The notes under the pieces were generated by a model. It did not search any database and was not told where the DNA came from. It saw only the letters and a list, made by a program, of their open reading frames with translations. Position numbers and translations under genes: made by a program. Below, in pieces: positions 8,826 through 17,121 of a stretch of DNA of 64,000 nucleotides (its first letter is position 1; each line of letters begins with the position of its first letter). The DNA is from Clostridioides difficile (lineage in GTDB: Bacteria; Bacillota; Clostridia; Peptostreptococcales; Peptostreptococcaceae): positions 124,001 through 188,000 of the forward strand of contig CP103804.1 of NCBI GenBank assembly GCA_024919175.1. Reading direction: 5' to 3'.

Positions 8826-9089
8826 TTACAAAACTATTCTTGTCTTTACTCCATCCAAGTTTTCCATTGTAATAATCTCTAAGCCTTCATACTCTCTAAA
8901 AAGCCATTTTAAATCTTTCATGGCTTGATTAACTTGACTCTTTGTTAGATTATTTATAAAATATTCTTTTCTAGTTTCTTCATATTCTTTACTAGTTAAA
9001 AAATTTCTTAGAAAATTAAATGCAAAGACACTTGGAATATTGTTTACATTTGCTTTCTTGCTATTTTCCTTTTCATAGTAAATTTTCAT
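8826..9089 (-). CDS. Hypothetical protein, 87 residues
   Basis: I do not recognise a family. The protein starts MKIYYEKENSKKANVNN and is charged, with probable helices (SKEEYEETRKEYFINN-like and KSQVNQAMKDLKWLF segments). It has no signal peptide, membrane segment or cysteine motif. An AGGAG ribosome site lies about 9 nt before the ATG and a clear terminator follows, which supports a real small gene. It sits 68 bp downstream of the DUF362 ferredoxin gene and could share its transcript. Confidence 0.65.
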   Translation of the reverse strand: MKIYYEKENSKKANVNNIPSVFAFNFLRNFLTSKEYEETRKEYFINNLTKSQVNQAMKDLKWLFREYEGLEIITMENLDGVKTRIVL

Positions 9090-9157
9090 AAATGCATACT
9101 CCTTTGATACTTTTAAATTCCTCTTACATCATTATATGCATTTAAGTCTATCTATTC

Positions 9158-10231
9158 TTATAATTTTATTAATTCATATTCTTTACTTCCCATTCCCATC
9201 TCACATGCATAGTCTATTATTCTAGTTCCATTTACATGAGGATGTTCATGTTTAAATACATCATGACCCATTTCCTTACAAATCAAATCATAACATGCTT
9301 GCTCAATGGCTACAGGGTCAGTTGATGCTAAGATTCCTATATCATGTGCAATTGGTCTACCTGACCAAGGTACACAATCACAAAGTGGAGTCACATTCAT
9401 AACAAAAGTTATATACCCAACCTTATCTTTTTTATTTGATACTGCTCCATATGCATACTCTGCCATTTTTTCAACAAATACATCTGAATCACTTTCCCAT
9501 TGTATAGTTACTGCTCTAGTTGGACAGACAGTTGGACATTCCCCACAGCCATAGCATACATCAGAGTCTATTACTGCCTTCTTATCTACTATACTTATAG
9601 CTTTTGTTGGGCAAGAATTAACACATTTTCCACAACCTATACATTTCTTCTCATTTACTCCAGGAGTAACATCAGAATGTTGCATTTGTTTTCCTGCTGC
9701 ACTTGCACATCCCATAGCTAAATTTTTTAATGCTCCTCCAAAACCAGCAGCTTCATGACCTTTAAAATGACTCATTACTATCATTGCAGAAGAGTTATAA
9801 ATTTCCCCACCTATTTTTACACTTTCAAAATGTTTTTTGTCTATTTGTACATTTTCATAATTTCTACTATACAATCCATCTGCAATTATTACTGGTGCAT
9901 TTACTACTGCATAAGCAAATCCATTTTCTATAGCTGTTGTAAGATGGTCTACAGAATTAGTTCTACTTCCTGTATATAATGTATTTGTATCTGTTAAGAA
10001 TGGCTTACCTTCACAATCTTTAACCTTATCAACTACCTGTCTAACTGCAACAGGACTCATATATGTAGTATTTCCCTTTTCTCCAAAGTGAAGTTTTATC
10101 GCGACTTGGTCATTTTTTGATATTAAATCTTTGAATCCCGCTTTATCAAATAATCTTCTAACATTGTTTGGCACATTCTTATTTTGTGAATTTGAATATA
10201 AATCACAAAAATATACTTTTGATTTTTCCAT
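9158..10231 (-). CDS. DUF362 protein with two 4Fe-4S clusters
   Basis: 357 residues. The N-terminal two thirds match DUF362 (for example VAIKLHFGEKGNTTY, MSHFKGHEAAGFGGALKNLAMGCAS). An embedded bacterial ferredoxin domain has CIGCGKCVNSCPTKAI and CYGCGECPTVCPTRAV, enough for two 4Fe-4S clusters. The DUF362 part continues after it (LASTDPVAIEQACYDL). This architecture is common in anaerobes and is often annotated as a ferredoxin; the reaction is not established. The cytoplasmic location is inferred from the absence of a signal peptide. Confidence 0.88.
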   Translation of the reverse strand: MEKSKVYFCDLYSNSQNKNVPNNVRRLFDKAGFKDLISKNDQVAIKLHFGEKGNTTYMSPVAVRQVVDKVKDCEGKPFLTDTNTLYTGSRTNSVDHLTTAIENGFAYAVVNAPVIIADGLYSRNYENVQIDKKHFESVKIGGEIYNSSAMIVMSHFKGHEAAGFGGALKNLAMGCASAAGKQMQHSDVTPGVNEKKCIGCGKCVNSCPTKAISIVDKKAVIDSDVCYGCGECPTVCPTRAVTIQWESDSDVFVEKMAEYAYGAVSNKKDKVGYITFVMNVTPLCDCVPWSGRPIAHDIGILASTDPVAIEQACYDLICKEMGHDVFKHEHPHVNGTRIIDYACEMGMGSKEYELIKL

Positions 10232-10710
10232 ATCTACACCCCTTTTGAATATTTACTTAAATTAATTTTATCACTTTTATAGTAATTTTATAGTATATTT
10301 TACCATAATTAAAACATCTTATCTTTATTTACTATACTAATTTATTATATAATTCCAATAGTAATTTATTACATAAGATTAAGATGATTAACAAAACTAA
10401 ATAATCATCATAATTTAAAATTATAATTTAAATTTAATACACATCCTAAAGAATGCTAATGAGTAATTTTTTTCATAACTAAAAAAGACTTGGAACATAA
10501 ATTCCAAGTCTTTTTAATAGATATATTTTTTTTAAATACAATATTATCTTATCTAAATAACATATTTTAGCAATAAACAGTATATATGTAATCTGTAAAA
10601 TATTCCTTTATTTTACAAACAATACATCTTAAACTAATTATTTGATACTTTCTATAAATAATATAAAAATACATATGTATTGTTAATTTATCTTTTTGAT
10701 AAATGTACTA
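10232..10710. other. Intergenic region with a terminator, no gene seen
   Basis: This 479-bp AT-rich stretch separates the ABC permease (upstream in transcription) from the DUF362 gene. The only clear element is the bidirectional terminator at 10482-10515. AT-rich promoter-like hexamers occur upstream of the DUF362 gene (for example TATAAA boxes near 10275-10290), but none is decisive. No open frame with a ribosome site is seen. Confidence 0.6.
10482..10515. terminator. Bidirectional intrinsic terminator
   Basis: A perfect 14-bp stem AAAAAGACTTGGAA / TTCCAAGTCTTTTT with a 6-nt loop, with A/T runs on both sides so that it works on either strand. It is about 195 bp downstream of the ABC permease stop on the minus strand and most likely ends that operon. 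Confidence 0.85.
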
Positions 10711-11469
10711 TTAAACTTGTTTCTTTTTAAATAAAATAACAGCTAGTAGTAAATATACTATCGAAATAATAATTGTTACAATTATTGGTATAATAAACTC
10801 TGAAGCTAGCACCTTGCCTGAAATCAAGTCAATATTTTTTGACGTTATGAAATTAGGGCTGTAAGGTGCAAGTTGCTTAGGAAGAGAAAGTAAACTAATA
10901 GCAATAGTTGACACCAATACAAGTAGCACACTCGGAAATGCTGATTTAAATAGTACACATCCAAGAATTAGTATACTGATATACATAATTCCTATAAGCC
11001 ACAAACTAAATACTGAAAATACAATATGATAAAGATTTGCATCTGGCCAAAAATATATTGTATACCCATAAGCAGCTAAAAAACTAAACCAAAAACCAAT
11101 TGACATAATAATTACTGTAACAGAAAATTTAGACAATATCACAGATGAACGTGATAGACCTTTAGTCAGCATAATAACAAGTGTTCCTTTGGAATATTCG
11201 TTCGATAAAATATTGCTAAAAATAATTAGAGTTAAACTCATGCCAAGACCAGAGATATTGCTAAAAAATTGTGTCCAAGAATCTAAAGCAGTTGGTGCAG
11301 CAGTAACTTTTAAAGTTGGTGCAAAATGGGCAATCAAATCTGGCATAAATTTTGCAAAAAGAGGGCTACTTATACCTAATATTAAAAATAAGGCAACCAA
11401 ACTGAATAATTTATAATTTCTAAGATTCTCTATAAATTCTTTTTTTGTAAATACTATATATTCTCTCAC
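10711..11469 (-). CDS. ABC-2 type transporter permease
   Basis: 252 residues with about six hydrophobic segments: N-terminal LFSLVALFLILGI, central LGMSLTLIIFSNIL, then repeated helices to the C-terminal IIPIIVTIIISIVYLLLAVI. The stretch SNEYSKGTLVIMLTKGLSRSSVILSK is typical of ABC-2 export permeases (NatB/EcsB-like). It overlaps the ATPase gene by 4 bp (ATGA), indicating translational coupling. It probably exports a peptide, lipid or ion; the substrate cannot be told from sequence. Confidence 0.88.
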   Translation of the reverse strand: MREYIVFTKKEFIENLRNYKLFSLVALFLILGISSPLFAKFMPDLIAHFAPTLKVTAAPTALDSWTQFFSNISGLGMSLTLIIFSNILSNEYSKGTLVIMLTKGLSRSSVILSKFSVTVIIMSIGFWFSFLAAYGYTIYFWPDANLYHIVFSVFSLWLIGIMYISILILGCVLFKSAFPSVLLVLVSTIAISLLSLPKQLAPYSPNFITSKNIDLISGKVLASEFIIPIIVTIIISIVYLLLAVILFKKKQV

Positions 11470-12383
11470 TTAACCACCTCCAAAAATAAATTTTCAAGGG
11501 ATAATGCCATTAATTCCATCTTTACAGGGCAAAGACCAGTTTCTGCAAGTGTAGATATAACTGTATGTTGTATTAATTTTATATCTGTACCATGCAAAAT
11601 AAGTTTCATATTGCTTTCTTCTGAATCTTTAAGTAAAGATTTAATAGCACCATGAGATTTAAACTTTTGAACTTCATCAATACTGGAAAACTCCAATAAA
11701 AGTTTGTCTTTTCCATGTAGAGTTTTCATTTCTGAAAGGGTACCACTAACAGCAATTTTTCCATTATTTAATATAGCAACATGGTCACAAATTCTTTCAA
11801 CATCAGATAGTATATGTGTTGAAAATATTACAGTTGTTGAATCTTTAATTTTGAACATGATGTCTAGTATTTCTTTTCGACCAACAGGATCAAGTGCACT
11901 TGTAGGTTCGTCACAAATAAGCAACTTAGGACGTGAAAGCAAAGCTTGAGCTATACCAAGTCTTTGTTTCATTCCACGAGAAAATCCACCAATTCGTCTT
12001 TTTTCGTTTTTAAGACCTACAAGTGATAGTAATTCATCACTTCTAGACTTTATATCTTTCTTTGAAAGTCCTGTAATTTCACCACAAAGTGAAAGATATT
12101 CAAGTGGTTTCATATAGTTATAAAACTCTGGTACATCAGGTAGATACCCTACATGACGATTGGAACTTGTCTTTCCATAAGTCACTTTTTCACCACAGAC
12201 ACTCACACTTCCACTATCTGACTCAAGTAAACCTAATACCATTTTCATAGTTGTAGTTTTTCCTGAACCATTTTGACCAACAAATCCAAAGACTGAACCT
12301 TCTGGAACATCAAAACTTAAATTGTCTATTATCTTTCTATCTCCAAAGCTTTTTGAAAGCTTACTTATTGAAAGAACATTCAT
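11466..12383 (-). CDS. ABC transporter ATP-binding protein
   Basis: 305 residues. ABC domain with Walker A GQNGSGKTT (about residues 36-44), signature FSRGMKQRLG and Walker B LLICDEPTSALDP, then H-loop FSTHILSD. The C-terminal ~90 residues are the variable extension common to bacitracin/Na+-type exporter ATPases. The start overlaps the upstream stop by one base (TAATG) and the end overlaps the permease start. It is part of a regulator-small membrane protein-ATPase-permease operon. Confidence 0.93.
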   Translation of the reverse strand: MNVLSISKLSKSFGDRKIIDNLSFDVPEGSVFGFVGQNGSGKTTTMKMVLGLLESDSGSVSVCGEKVTYGKTSSNRHVGYLPDVPEFYNYMKPLEYLSLCGEITGLSKKDIKSRSDELLSLVGLKNEKRRIGGFSRGMKQRLGIAQALLSRPKLLICDEPTSALDPVGRKEILDIMFKIKDSTTVIFSTHILSDVERICDHVAILNNGKIAVSGTLSEMKTLHGKDKLLLEFSSIDEVQKFKSHGAIKSLLKDSEESNMKLILHGTDIKLIQHTVISTLAETGLCPVKMELMALSLENLFLEVVK

Positions 12384-12583
12384 TATTCATCCCCTCTTCC
12401 TACAGCAAAATATAAAATTGGTCCTATTATAGAGATGAATAGAACTATAAGAATCCATATTGCCTTATTCCCAAATCTGTAATTTGGATGTTTTATTACA
12501 TGAATTAGAGCAGTGATTATAAGCACTAAATCAATAATAATAACTGGAATCAAAATTGGTAGATACTCCATTAAACTTTCCAT
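12383..12583 (-). CDS. PLDc_N-domain small membrane protein
   Basis: 66 residues with two hydrophobic helices (ILIPVIIIDLVLIITALIHVI and AIWILIVLFISIIGPILYF). The layout and the ending GPILYFAVGR match the phospholipase D-nuclease N-terminal (PLDc_N) family of short membrane proteins, which occur next to ABC exporters. GGAGG lies 9 nt before the ATG. It is probably an accessory membrane subunit; its role is unknown. Confidence 0.85.
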   Translation of the reverse strand: MESLMEYLPILIPVIIIDLVLIITALIHVIKHPNYRFGNKAIWILIVLFISIIGPILYFAVGRGDE

Positions 12584-12587
12584 AATA

Positions 12588-13688
12588 CTATTCCTCCAAT
12601 AAAGATAATTTTTCTATAAGAAATCTATATTCGCTATTTTCATTTAATACAGAAAACATAGGATTGCTTTTAATAGCACTAACAAGCCCAGCTTTTATGA
12701 TTGTCTCATCACGTGTAATACCTATTCCAAAGTTTACTTCAGAAAACCAACTGTCAATCTGATTAAAAAAGTCATCACCATGTGGTGTAATTGGATATAT
12801 ATCACTTGTCGCTAAATCTACATATTTTTGTAATGATTTAATTGCAGCTTCTTCATCTCCATGTGTTAAATTAACTTGTGCCTGTGTCAAGTATGCTGAA
12901 AACATAGTAGCAGGAGACAATGTATCAAGATTAAAGATATTTGAAATTGTTAAAATACGATTTTCTATTTTTTTCATTCGTAAATAATCTGCACTTTGCA
13001 AAAGACCAACTAAATTTTGAATCAATGACATAAGAGCTTGATATGCTCCAATTTGCAAAGTTTCATTAGCTTCATTAATTTGACCATTCATCATTTGACC
13101 ATGAGCGAGAAGTATAGGTTCATTTAGCATAGGAAAACTACTATCCTTCATCAAATCAATAATTTGTACAGGTTGATTTAATAATATATAGCAATTGGCT
13201 TCCATGCTTTTTGCAATACGACAAATCTCTATATCATTACTCATTTCTTGTATACGAATGAAAAATTCTAGCGCTTCACTAATAAGTGATTCACGTTTTT
13301 GTTCATCTACAAGGTCATAATGGTTAATTATTAAAATACCCATTTGTAAAATTAGAGGAAAGCATGAGTAATACTTTTTTGTAAGTTCTCTTATTTCATC
13401 TATAACTTCATCAAATTCTTTAAGCGTAAAATCTTTACATAAACGAAGATAAAGTTTCTTAATATCTTCTTTTAACATTTGTGGTTCATAGCAAATTAGC
13501 TCATCAATTGTAATGTTAAAATATGTCGCTAATTGTGGCAAGAAAGTAATATCAGGATAACTTTGACCAGTTTCCCATTTAGAAACAGATGATTTAGAGA
13601 CACCTATATAATTTGCAAGCTCATCTTGTGTAATTCCTTTTTCTTTACGCTTTAAAATCAGTGTTTTTGCAATATTTAATTCATTCAT
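12588..13688 (-). CDS. XRE-family regulator with C-terminal helical repeat region
   Basis: 366 residues. The N-terminal 65 residues form a Cro/C1-type HTH (KGITQDELANYIGVSKSSVSKWETGQSYPDITFLPQLA). The remaining ~300 residues are helical and resemble the TPR-like sensor region of such regulators. It is the first gene of the ABC exporter operon, 4 bp before the PLDc_N gene, so it likely controls its own transporter. The effector is unknown, possibly a peptide or drug. Confidence 0.88.
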   Translation of the reverse strand: MNELNIAKTLILKRKEKGITQDELANYIGVSKSSVSKWETGQSYPDITFLPQLATYFNITIDELICYEPQMLKEDIKKLYLRLCKDFTLKEFDEVIDEIRELTKKYYSCFPLILQMGILIINHYDLVDEQKRESLISEALEFFIRIQEMSNDIEICRIAKSMEANCYILLNQPVQIIDLMKDSSFPMLNEPILLAHGQMMNGQINEANETLQIGAYQALMSLIQNLVGLLQSADYLRMKKIENRILTISNIFNLDTLSPATMFSAYLTQAQVNLTHGDEEAAIKSLQKYVDLATSDIYPITPHGDDFFNQIDSWFSEVNFGIGITRDETIIKAGLVSAIKSNPMFSVLNENSEYRFLIEKLSLLEE

Positions 13689-13708
13689 ATCAATACCTCC
13701 TATATGTA

Positions 13709-13738
13709 ATTATAGCCTTAAACACATAAAAGTAACAA
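13709..13738 (-). promoter_or_regulatory. Sigma-A-type promoter of the XRE-ABC operon
   Basis: On the minus strand, -35 TTGTTA (13733-13738), an 18-bp spacer and -10 TATAAT (13709-13714). GGAGG and the ATG at 13688 follow closely, giving a very short leader. Confidence 0.65.
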
Positions 13739-13748
13739 CCGATTTGAA

Positions 13749-13773
13749 GTTGACTTTTGGTGGGAAAATCAAC
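13749..13773 (-). promoter_or_regulatory. Inverted repeat upstream of the XRE-ABC promoter
   Basis: An imperfect palindrome of the form GTTGAnTTTT, a 5-bp centre and AAAAnTCAAC lies about 11 bp upstream of the -35 box. This position suits an activator or autoregulator site, possibly for the XRE protein encoded downstream. Confidence 0.45.
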
Positions 13774-13788
13774 CACAGGGAAACAAAT

Positions 13789-13813
13789 AAGCAGATGCCA
13801 ATAGCATCTGCTT
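13789..13813. terminator. Hairpin between the two XRE genes, possible terminator
   Basis: A perfect 10-bp stem AAGCAGATGC / GCATCTGCTT with a 5-nt loop. It is 114 bp after the stop of the 144-residue XRE gene on the minus strand. Flanking T runs are moderate on both sides, so it may terminate either strand weakly. Confidence 0.6.
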
Positions 13814-13926
13814 AAGTTTATTTTTAAAATTAAATTTTATATGTGCTTTGTATATCAAACTAAAAACATATATTTTTTACATATTTTTACATATAATTAA
13901 TAATAATTATATCCAGTTATAACTTT

Positions 13927-14361
13927 TTATTTTTCATGTTTTTTAAATATCTTGTATAGAATATCTTTTAAAACAAGTATTATATTTTCATTGCTCATTC
14001 CATATTCTTTTTCAAATTTTGAATATAATTCTTCCATAGCTATTTGATATTTTTCTATACCATTTATATCAACATAAGATTCTAAAATAGGATATTTTGC
14101 ACTCCATGCTTTTGTCCAGTCAATATCTTTGCTAATATTATCAGTTATGTCTCTAGAACATAAGTTACTTTCATCAATTAGGTAATCATAAGTAGTATTG
14201 AATAGATTTGATATATTTTTTATATTTTCTAAATCAGGTTTGGCTTGATTTAATTCCCACTTACTAATTGTTTGTCTAGATACATCAAGTCTTTCTGCTA
14301 ACAATTCTTGAGAATAGTTATATTCCTTTCTTAATTTTACAATTTTTTCTCCTAAAGTCAT
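13927..14361 (-). CDS. XRE-family transcriptional regulator
   Basis: 144 residues. The N-terminal Cro/C1 HTH is clear: LRKEYNYSQELLAERLDVSRQTISKWELNQAKPDLENIKNI cut across residues 10-50. A helical C-terminal part follows, with no recognised domain. It is transcribed divergently from the MATE pump gene 235 bp away, so control of that pump is a reasonable inference. A ribosome site (AAAGGAG) precedes the ATG. Confidence 0.88.
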   Translation of the reverse strand: MTLGEKIVKLRKEYNYSQELLAERLDVSRQTISKWELNQAKPDLENIKNISNLFNTTYDYLIDESNLCSRDITDNISKDIDWTKAWSAKYPILESYVDINGIEKYQIAMEELYSKFEKEYGMSNENIILVLKDILYKIFKKHEK

Positions 14362-14483
14362 AGATTAAACTCCTTTCAAGTTAAAAATAAGTATATTTCA
14401 ATTATAAAGTATTAAACTTGACTGCACCACAAAGCAAAGTTTGAAATATGTAAACTTTAGTTTGCATATTTAATGAAATATTT

Positions 14484-14544
14484 TATATTATACAGGTACC
14501 TTAATAAATGTCTTGCATTTTTATTAAGGTACCTGTATAATATA
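14484..14544 (+). promoter_or_regulatory. MATE promoter embedded in a 25-bp perfect palindrome
   Basis: Arms 14484-14508 and 14520-14544 are perfectly complementary, with an 11-nt loop. The plus-strand promoter lies inside: -35 TTGCAT (14513-14518) in the loop, a 17-bp spacer and -10 TATAAT (14536-14541) in the right arm. Each arm holds GGTACC, and a third related copy (AAGGTGCCTTAT) lies at 14551-14562. It looks like a strong operator controlling the pump gene. Confidence 0.75.
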
Positions 14545-14595
14545 TTTCATAAGGTGCCTTATTATTTTTTAAATTATATTATTTAGGAGGATAAC

Positions 14596-15966
14596 ATGGA
14601 AAATGAAAAATCAAATATTAAATATTTAAAAGATGAGCCAATAAAAAAGACTATTCTTTATTTATCTATCCCTATGATGATAGGAATGTCAGCTGGAACT
14701 ATTTATAATGTAATTAACGCCTACTTCATAGGATTAGTTCATGATACAGCTATGCTTAGTTCAATAACACTAGGTCTACCCATATTTACAATTCTAATGG
14801 CTTTTGGAAATATGTTTGGAGTTGGTAGTAGTACATTCATAACTAGACTAATTGCACAAAATAATAGTGATGAAGCTAAGAAAATTGCTGGATACACTTT
14901 CTATGCGAGTATTATAACAGGTTTGCTGATAGGTCTGATTGGTTACTTATCAATGGATTCAATTGTTAAATTATTGGGTTCAGATGCAACTACATTTGAA
15001 TATACAAGACAATATGCAGTTACACTATTTACTGGTGGATTTTCTGTTATACTAAACTTCTCCCTTGAACAAATCGTAAGGTCTGAAGGTGCATCAAAAG
15101 AATCCATGTATGGTATGTTTGTAAGTGTAATAGTTAGTATTATATTGGATGTTTTATTCATATTGGTTCTTAATATGCATGTATATGGTGCTGCATTATC
15201 AATGGTACTTTCTAATATTGCATCTAGTGCTTATTATATTTGGTATTTAAATGTTAAAAGCGAAAACCTTAGAGGATTTCTGCGTTACATTAAAATCAAT
15301 ATAAACAGCCAAGTTGAAATATATAAAGTAGGTGTTTCTCAATTAATTCAATGTACATTCTTAATCGTAACTACATTATTATCTAATAACTATTCTATGC
15401 AATATGGGAACAATGTAGTTGCGAGCTTTGGTATAGCACTTAGAATTTCTCAAATTCCAGAATTTTTTGTTATGGGTATAGTTTTAGGGGTAATGCCACT
15501 TATAGCATACAATTTTGCTAATAAAAACATATCTCGTTTAAAAGAAAGTATCAAATATTCTGCTTTATTTATATTTATGATTGCAGTTATATTTTCATCA
15601 ATTGCTTATATATTTAGAACTCAAGTGATACAAGCATTTTCAAATGATACATCAGTTATTCAAGTAGGCACATATGTATTAGTAGCAATGTTAGTATCTG
15701 CTTTATTTAATGGGCTTACATCTTTATTTATGACAATATATCAAGCATCAGGAAAAGGCATTGAAACAGGCATAATGTCTATAAGCCAAGGTGGATTGTA
15801 TATACCTATAGTAATATTACTTAATTATTTTTATGGACTTGATGGATTAATATGGTCTATGACAGTAACAGAAATTATAACCTTTTTAATAGGTGCAGTT
15901 CTATATATACCTTATGGTATAAAACTAAAAAAATCATTAAATAAAAATAAAGTAAGTCTTATATAA
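14596..15966 (+). CDS. MATE family multidrug/cation efflux transporter
   Basis: 456 residues with about 12 hydrophobic segments, the usual size for MATE (MepA/DinF group). N-terminal features PIKKTILYLSIPMMIGMSAGTIYNVINAYFIG and GVGSSTFITRLIAQNNSDEAKK are typical of the family. It should export drugs or metabolites by H+ or Na+ antiport in the cytoplasmic membrane. TTAGGAGG precedes the ATG. Its promoter sits within a large palindrome and an XRE regulator is encoded divergently, which points to inducible expression. Confidence 0.92.
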   Translation: MENEKSNIKYLKDEPIKKTILYLSIPMMIGMSAGTIYNVINAYFIGLVHDTAMLSSITLGLPIFTILMAFGNMFGVGSSTFITRLIAQNNSDEAKKIAGYTFYASIITGLLIGLIGYLSMDSIVKLLGSDATTFEYTRQYAVTLFTGGFSVILNFSLEQIVRSEGASKESMYGMFVSVIVSIILDVLFILVLNMHVYGAALSMVLSNIASSAYYIWYLNVKSENLRGFLRYIKININSQVEIYKVGVSQLIQCTFLIVTTLLSNNYSMQYGNNVVASFGIALRISQIPEFFVMGIVLGVMPLIAYNFANKNISRLKESIKYSALFIFMIAVIFSSIAYIFRTQVIQAFSNDTSVIQVGTYVLVAMLVSALFNGLTSLFMTIYQASGKGIETGIMSISQGGLYIPIVILLNYFYGLDGLIWSMTVTEIITFLIGAVLYIPYGIKLKKSLNKNKVSLI

Positions 15967-15982
15967 GATTTACTTTATTTTT
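15943..15982 (+). terminator. Terminator overlapping the MATE stop codon
   Basis: An 18-bp stem (15943-15960 with 15965-15982, one G-T pair, 4-nt loop) whose 3' arm ends in T-rich sequence. It overlaps the last codons of the MATE gene. Confidence 0.7.
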
Positions 15983-16095
15983 ACTTATCAGTAGAGTCAA
16001 CAGAAATTATTTTATTAAGATGTTGTATATTTATTGTGTAACATTCATGGGTTAACTTTTATCAAAGTTCCTATTTTATCAAAATTCATAAAATA

Positions 16096-16491
16096 TTAAA
16101 GCTCTACATCAACTTTTTTACCACTCATTGAGCAACAACTAACTTTTGCTTTATCAATAGAGAATATCTCAAACTTGCCATCTCCTACAGAGTACATTTT
16201 ACTTAAACTTGGCATTATTTCAAGTGCCTTAGCTTGTGTTTCTTTTGATGTAACAAATACTGCTTCACCTAAAATACGTAAGGTATTAAATTTTTGGTCG
16301 ATACAGCAAATTTCAACATTTGGATTAAAAATAAGTTGCTTAAACATATTTTTTTGGTTAGATGTACAAAATGTTAGTTTCCCATCGTATTCCATAACGA
16401 ATCCAAGAGGACGTACATGTGCCTGATTACTTTCATCAGTTGTTGCTAAATAATAAACTCCTGCCTTGTTTAAAAAATCTAATGCTTTCAT
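16096..16491 (-). CDS. Pyridoxamine 5'-phosphate oxidase-like flavin-binding protein
   Basis: 131 residues, the split-barrel PNPOx-like fold: MKALDFLNKAGVYYLATTDESNQAHVRPLGFVMEYDGKLTFCTS is the classic N-terminal half, with ARG-Pro near the flavin site. Many members bind FMN, F420 or haem, and the substrate here is unknown. It is divergent from the HxlR-type regulator, a common pairing for redox-responsive genes. The C-terminus contains Cys-Cys (KVSCCSMSGKK). Confidence 0.85.
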   Translation of the reverse strand: MKALDFLNKAGVYYLATTDESNQAHVRPLGFVMEYDGKLTFCTSNQKNMFKQLIFNPNVEICCIDQKFNTLRILGEAVFVTSKETQAKALEIMPSLSKMYSVGDGKFEIFSIDKAKVSCCSMSGKKVDVEL

Positions 16492-16591
16492 AATTATTAC
16501 ACCCCTTTTAAATACTTGTATTAAGGATTATCCTTTGATATAATTTTAATATAAAATAAGAAAAAAACAAGTATGCAGTTTTTTCTGATAA

Positions 16592-16608
16592 AGTATCAAA
16601 AAGATACT
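16592..16608. promoter_or_regulatory. HxlR-type operator candidate
   Basis: A perfect inverted repeat AGTATC-AAAAA-GATACT lies 25 bp upstream of the HxlR gene, in the divergent intergenic region. HxlR/YodB-type regulators bind short GTATC-like inverted repeats, so autoregulation and control of the PNPOx-like gene are inferred. Confidence 0.55.
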
Positions 16609-16632
16609 ATTAAGATTGAGGAGTGAATTAAA

Positions 16633-17025
16633 ATGAGTTTAGATAATAAAAATAATGTAACTGAAAATGAGGAAGAATTAACTTGTCCAATACGTTATGC
16701 ATTAGATGTTGTGGGTGGAAAGTGGAAATTACCTATTATATGTATGTTAGCAGTTGATAATCCAATTAGATATAGCAGCATAAAAAGAAAATTAGATGGA
16801 ATCACAAATACTATGCTAGCTCAATCATTAAAAGATTTAGAGTCTGATGGTATTGTTCATCGTAAACAATACAATGAGATTCCTCCAAAAGTTGAATATA
16901 CATTAACAGATAAAGGTAAAAGTATTGTACCTATTTTACAACAATTTGCTAACTGGGGTGCTATTAATATGCAGGAAAAAAACACATGTGGACTTAATTG
17001 TAGGGAATGCAGAAAAATAACTTAA
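16633..17025 (+). CDS. HxlR-family (YodB/HypR-like) transcriptional regulator
   Basis: 130 residues with the HxlR winged helix: TCPIRYALDVVGGKWKLPII then RYSSIKRKLDGITNTMLAQSLKDLESDGIVHRKQY and PPKVEYTLTDKGKSI. The N-terminal Cys in CPI is the residue that acts as a thiol switch in YodB, CatR and HypR. The C-terminal CGLNCRECRK adds three more cysteines. A redox or electrophile sensor role is therefore likely. It is divergent from the PNPOx-like gene. Confidence 0.9.
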   Translation: MSLDNKNNVTENEEELTCPIRYALDVVGGKWKLPIICMLAVDNPIRYSSIKRKLDGITNTMLAQSLKDLESDGIVHRKQYNEIPPKVEYTLTDKGKSIVPILQQFANWGAINMQEKNTCGLNCRECRKIT

Positions 17026-17039
17026 ATTGATATTTGCTG

Positions 17040-17074
17040 AATAACTTATACTATAGTTTGTGTATTAAGTTATT
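17040..17074 (+). terminator. Possible terminator after the HxlR gene
   Basis: A 9-bp stem AATAACTTA / TAAGTTATT encloses about 17 nt and is followed by T-poor sequence. It lies 15 bp after the stop and is weak compared with its neighbours. Confidence 0.4.
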
Positions 17075-17080
17075 TAATGT

Positions 17081-17113
17081 AATGTAAAAAGCCACTCTTT
17101 TAAAGGGTGGCTT
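17081..17113 (-). terminator. Terminator downstream of the aldo/keto reductase
   Basis: A 12-bp GC-containing stem AAGCCACTCTTT / AAAGGGTGGCTT (17089-17100 with 17102-17113, one wobble pair) is followed on the minus strand by TTTT and T-rich sequence. It is 9 bp after the stop at 17122. Confidence 0.8.
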
Positions 17114-17121
17114 ATGAGAAC

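Noticed and set aside
14484..14519. Second promoter on the minus strand in the MATE palindrome, facing the XRE gene
   Set aside because: A mirrored TATAAT exists in the left arm, but the hexamer 17 bp upstream is CAAGAC, not a -35 box.
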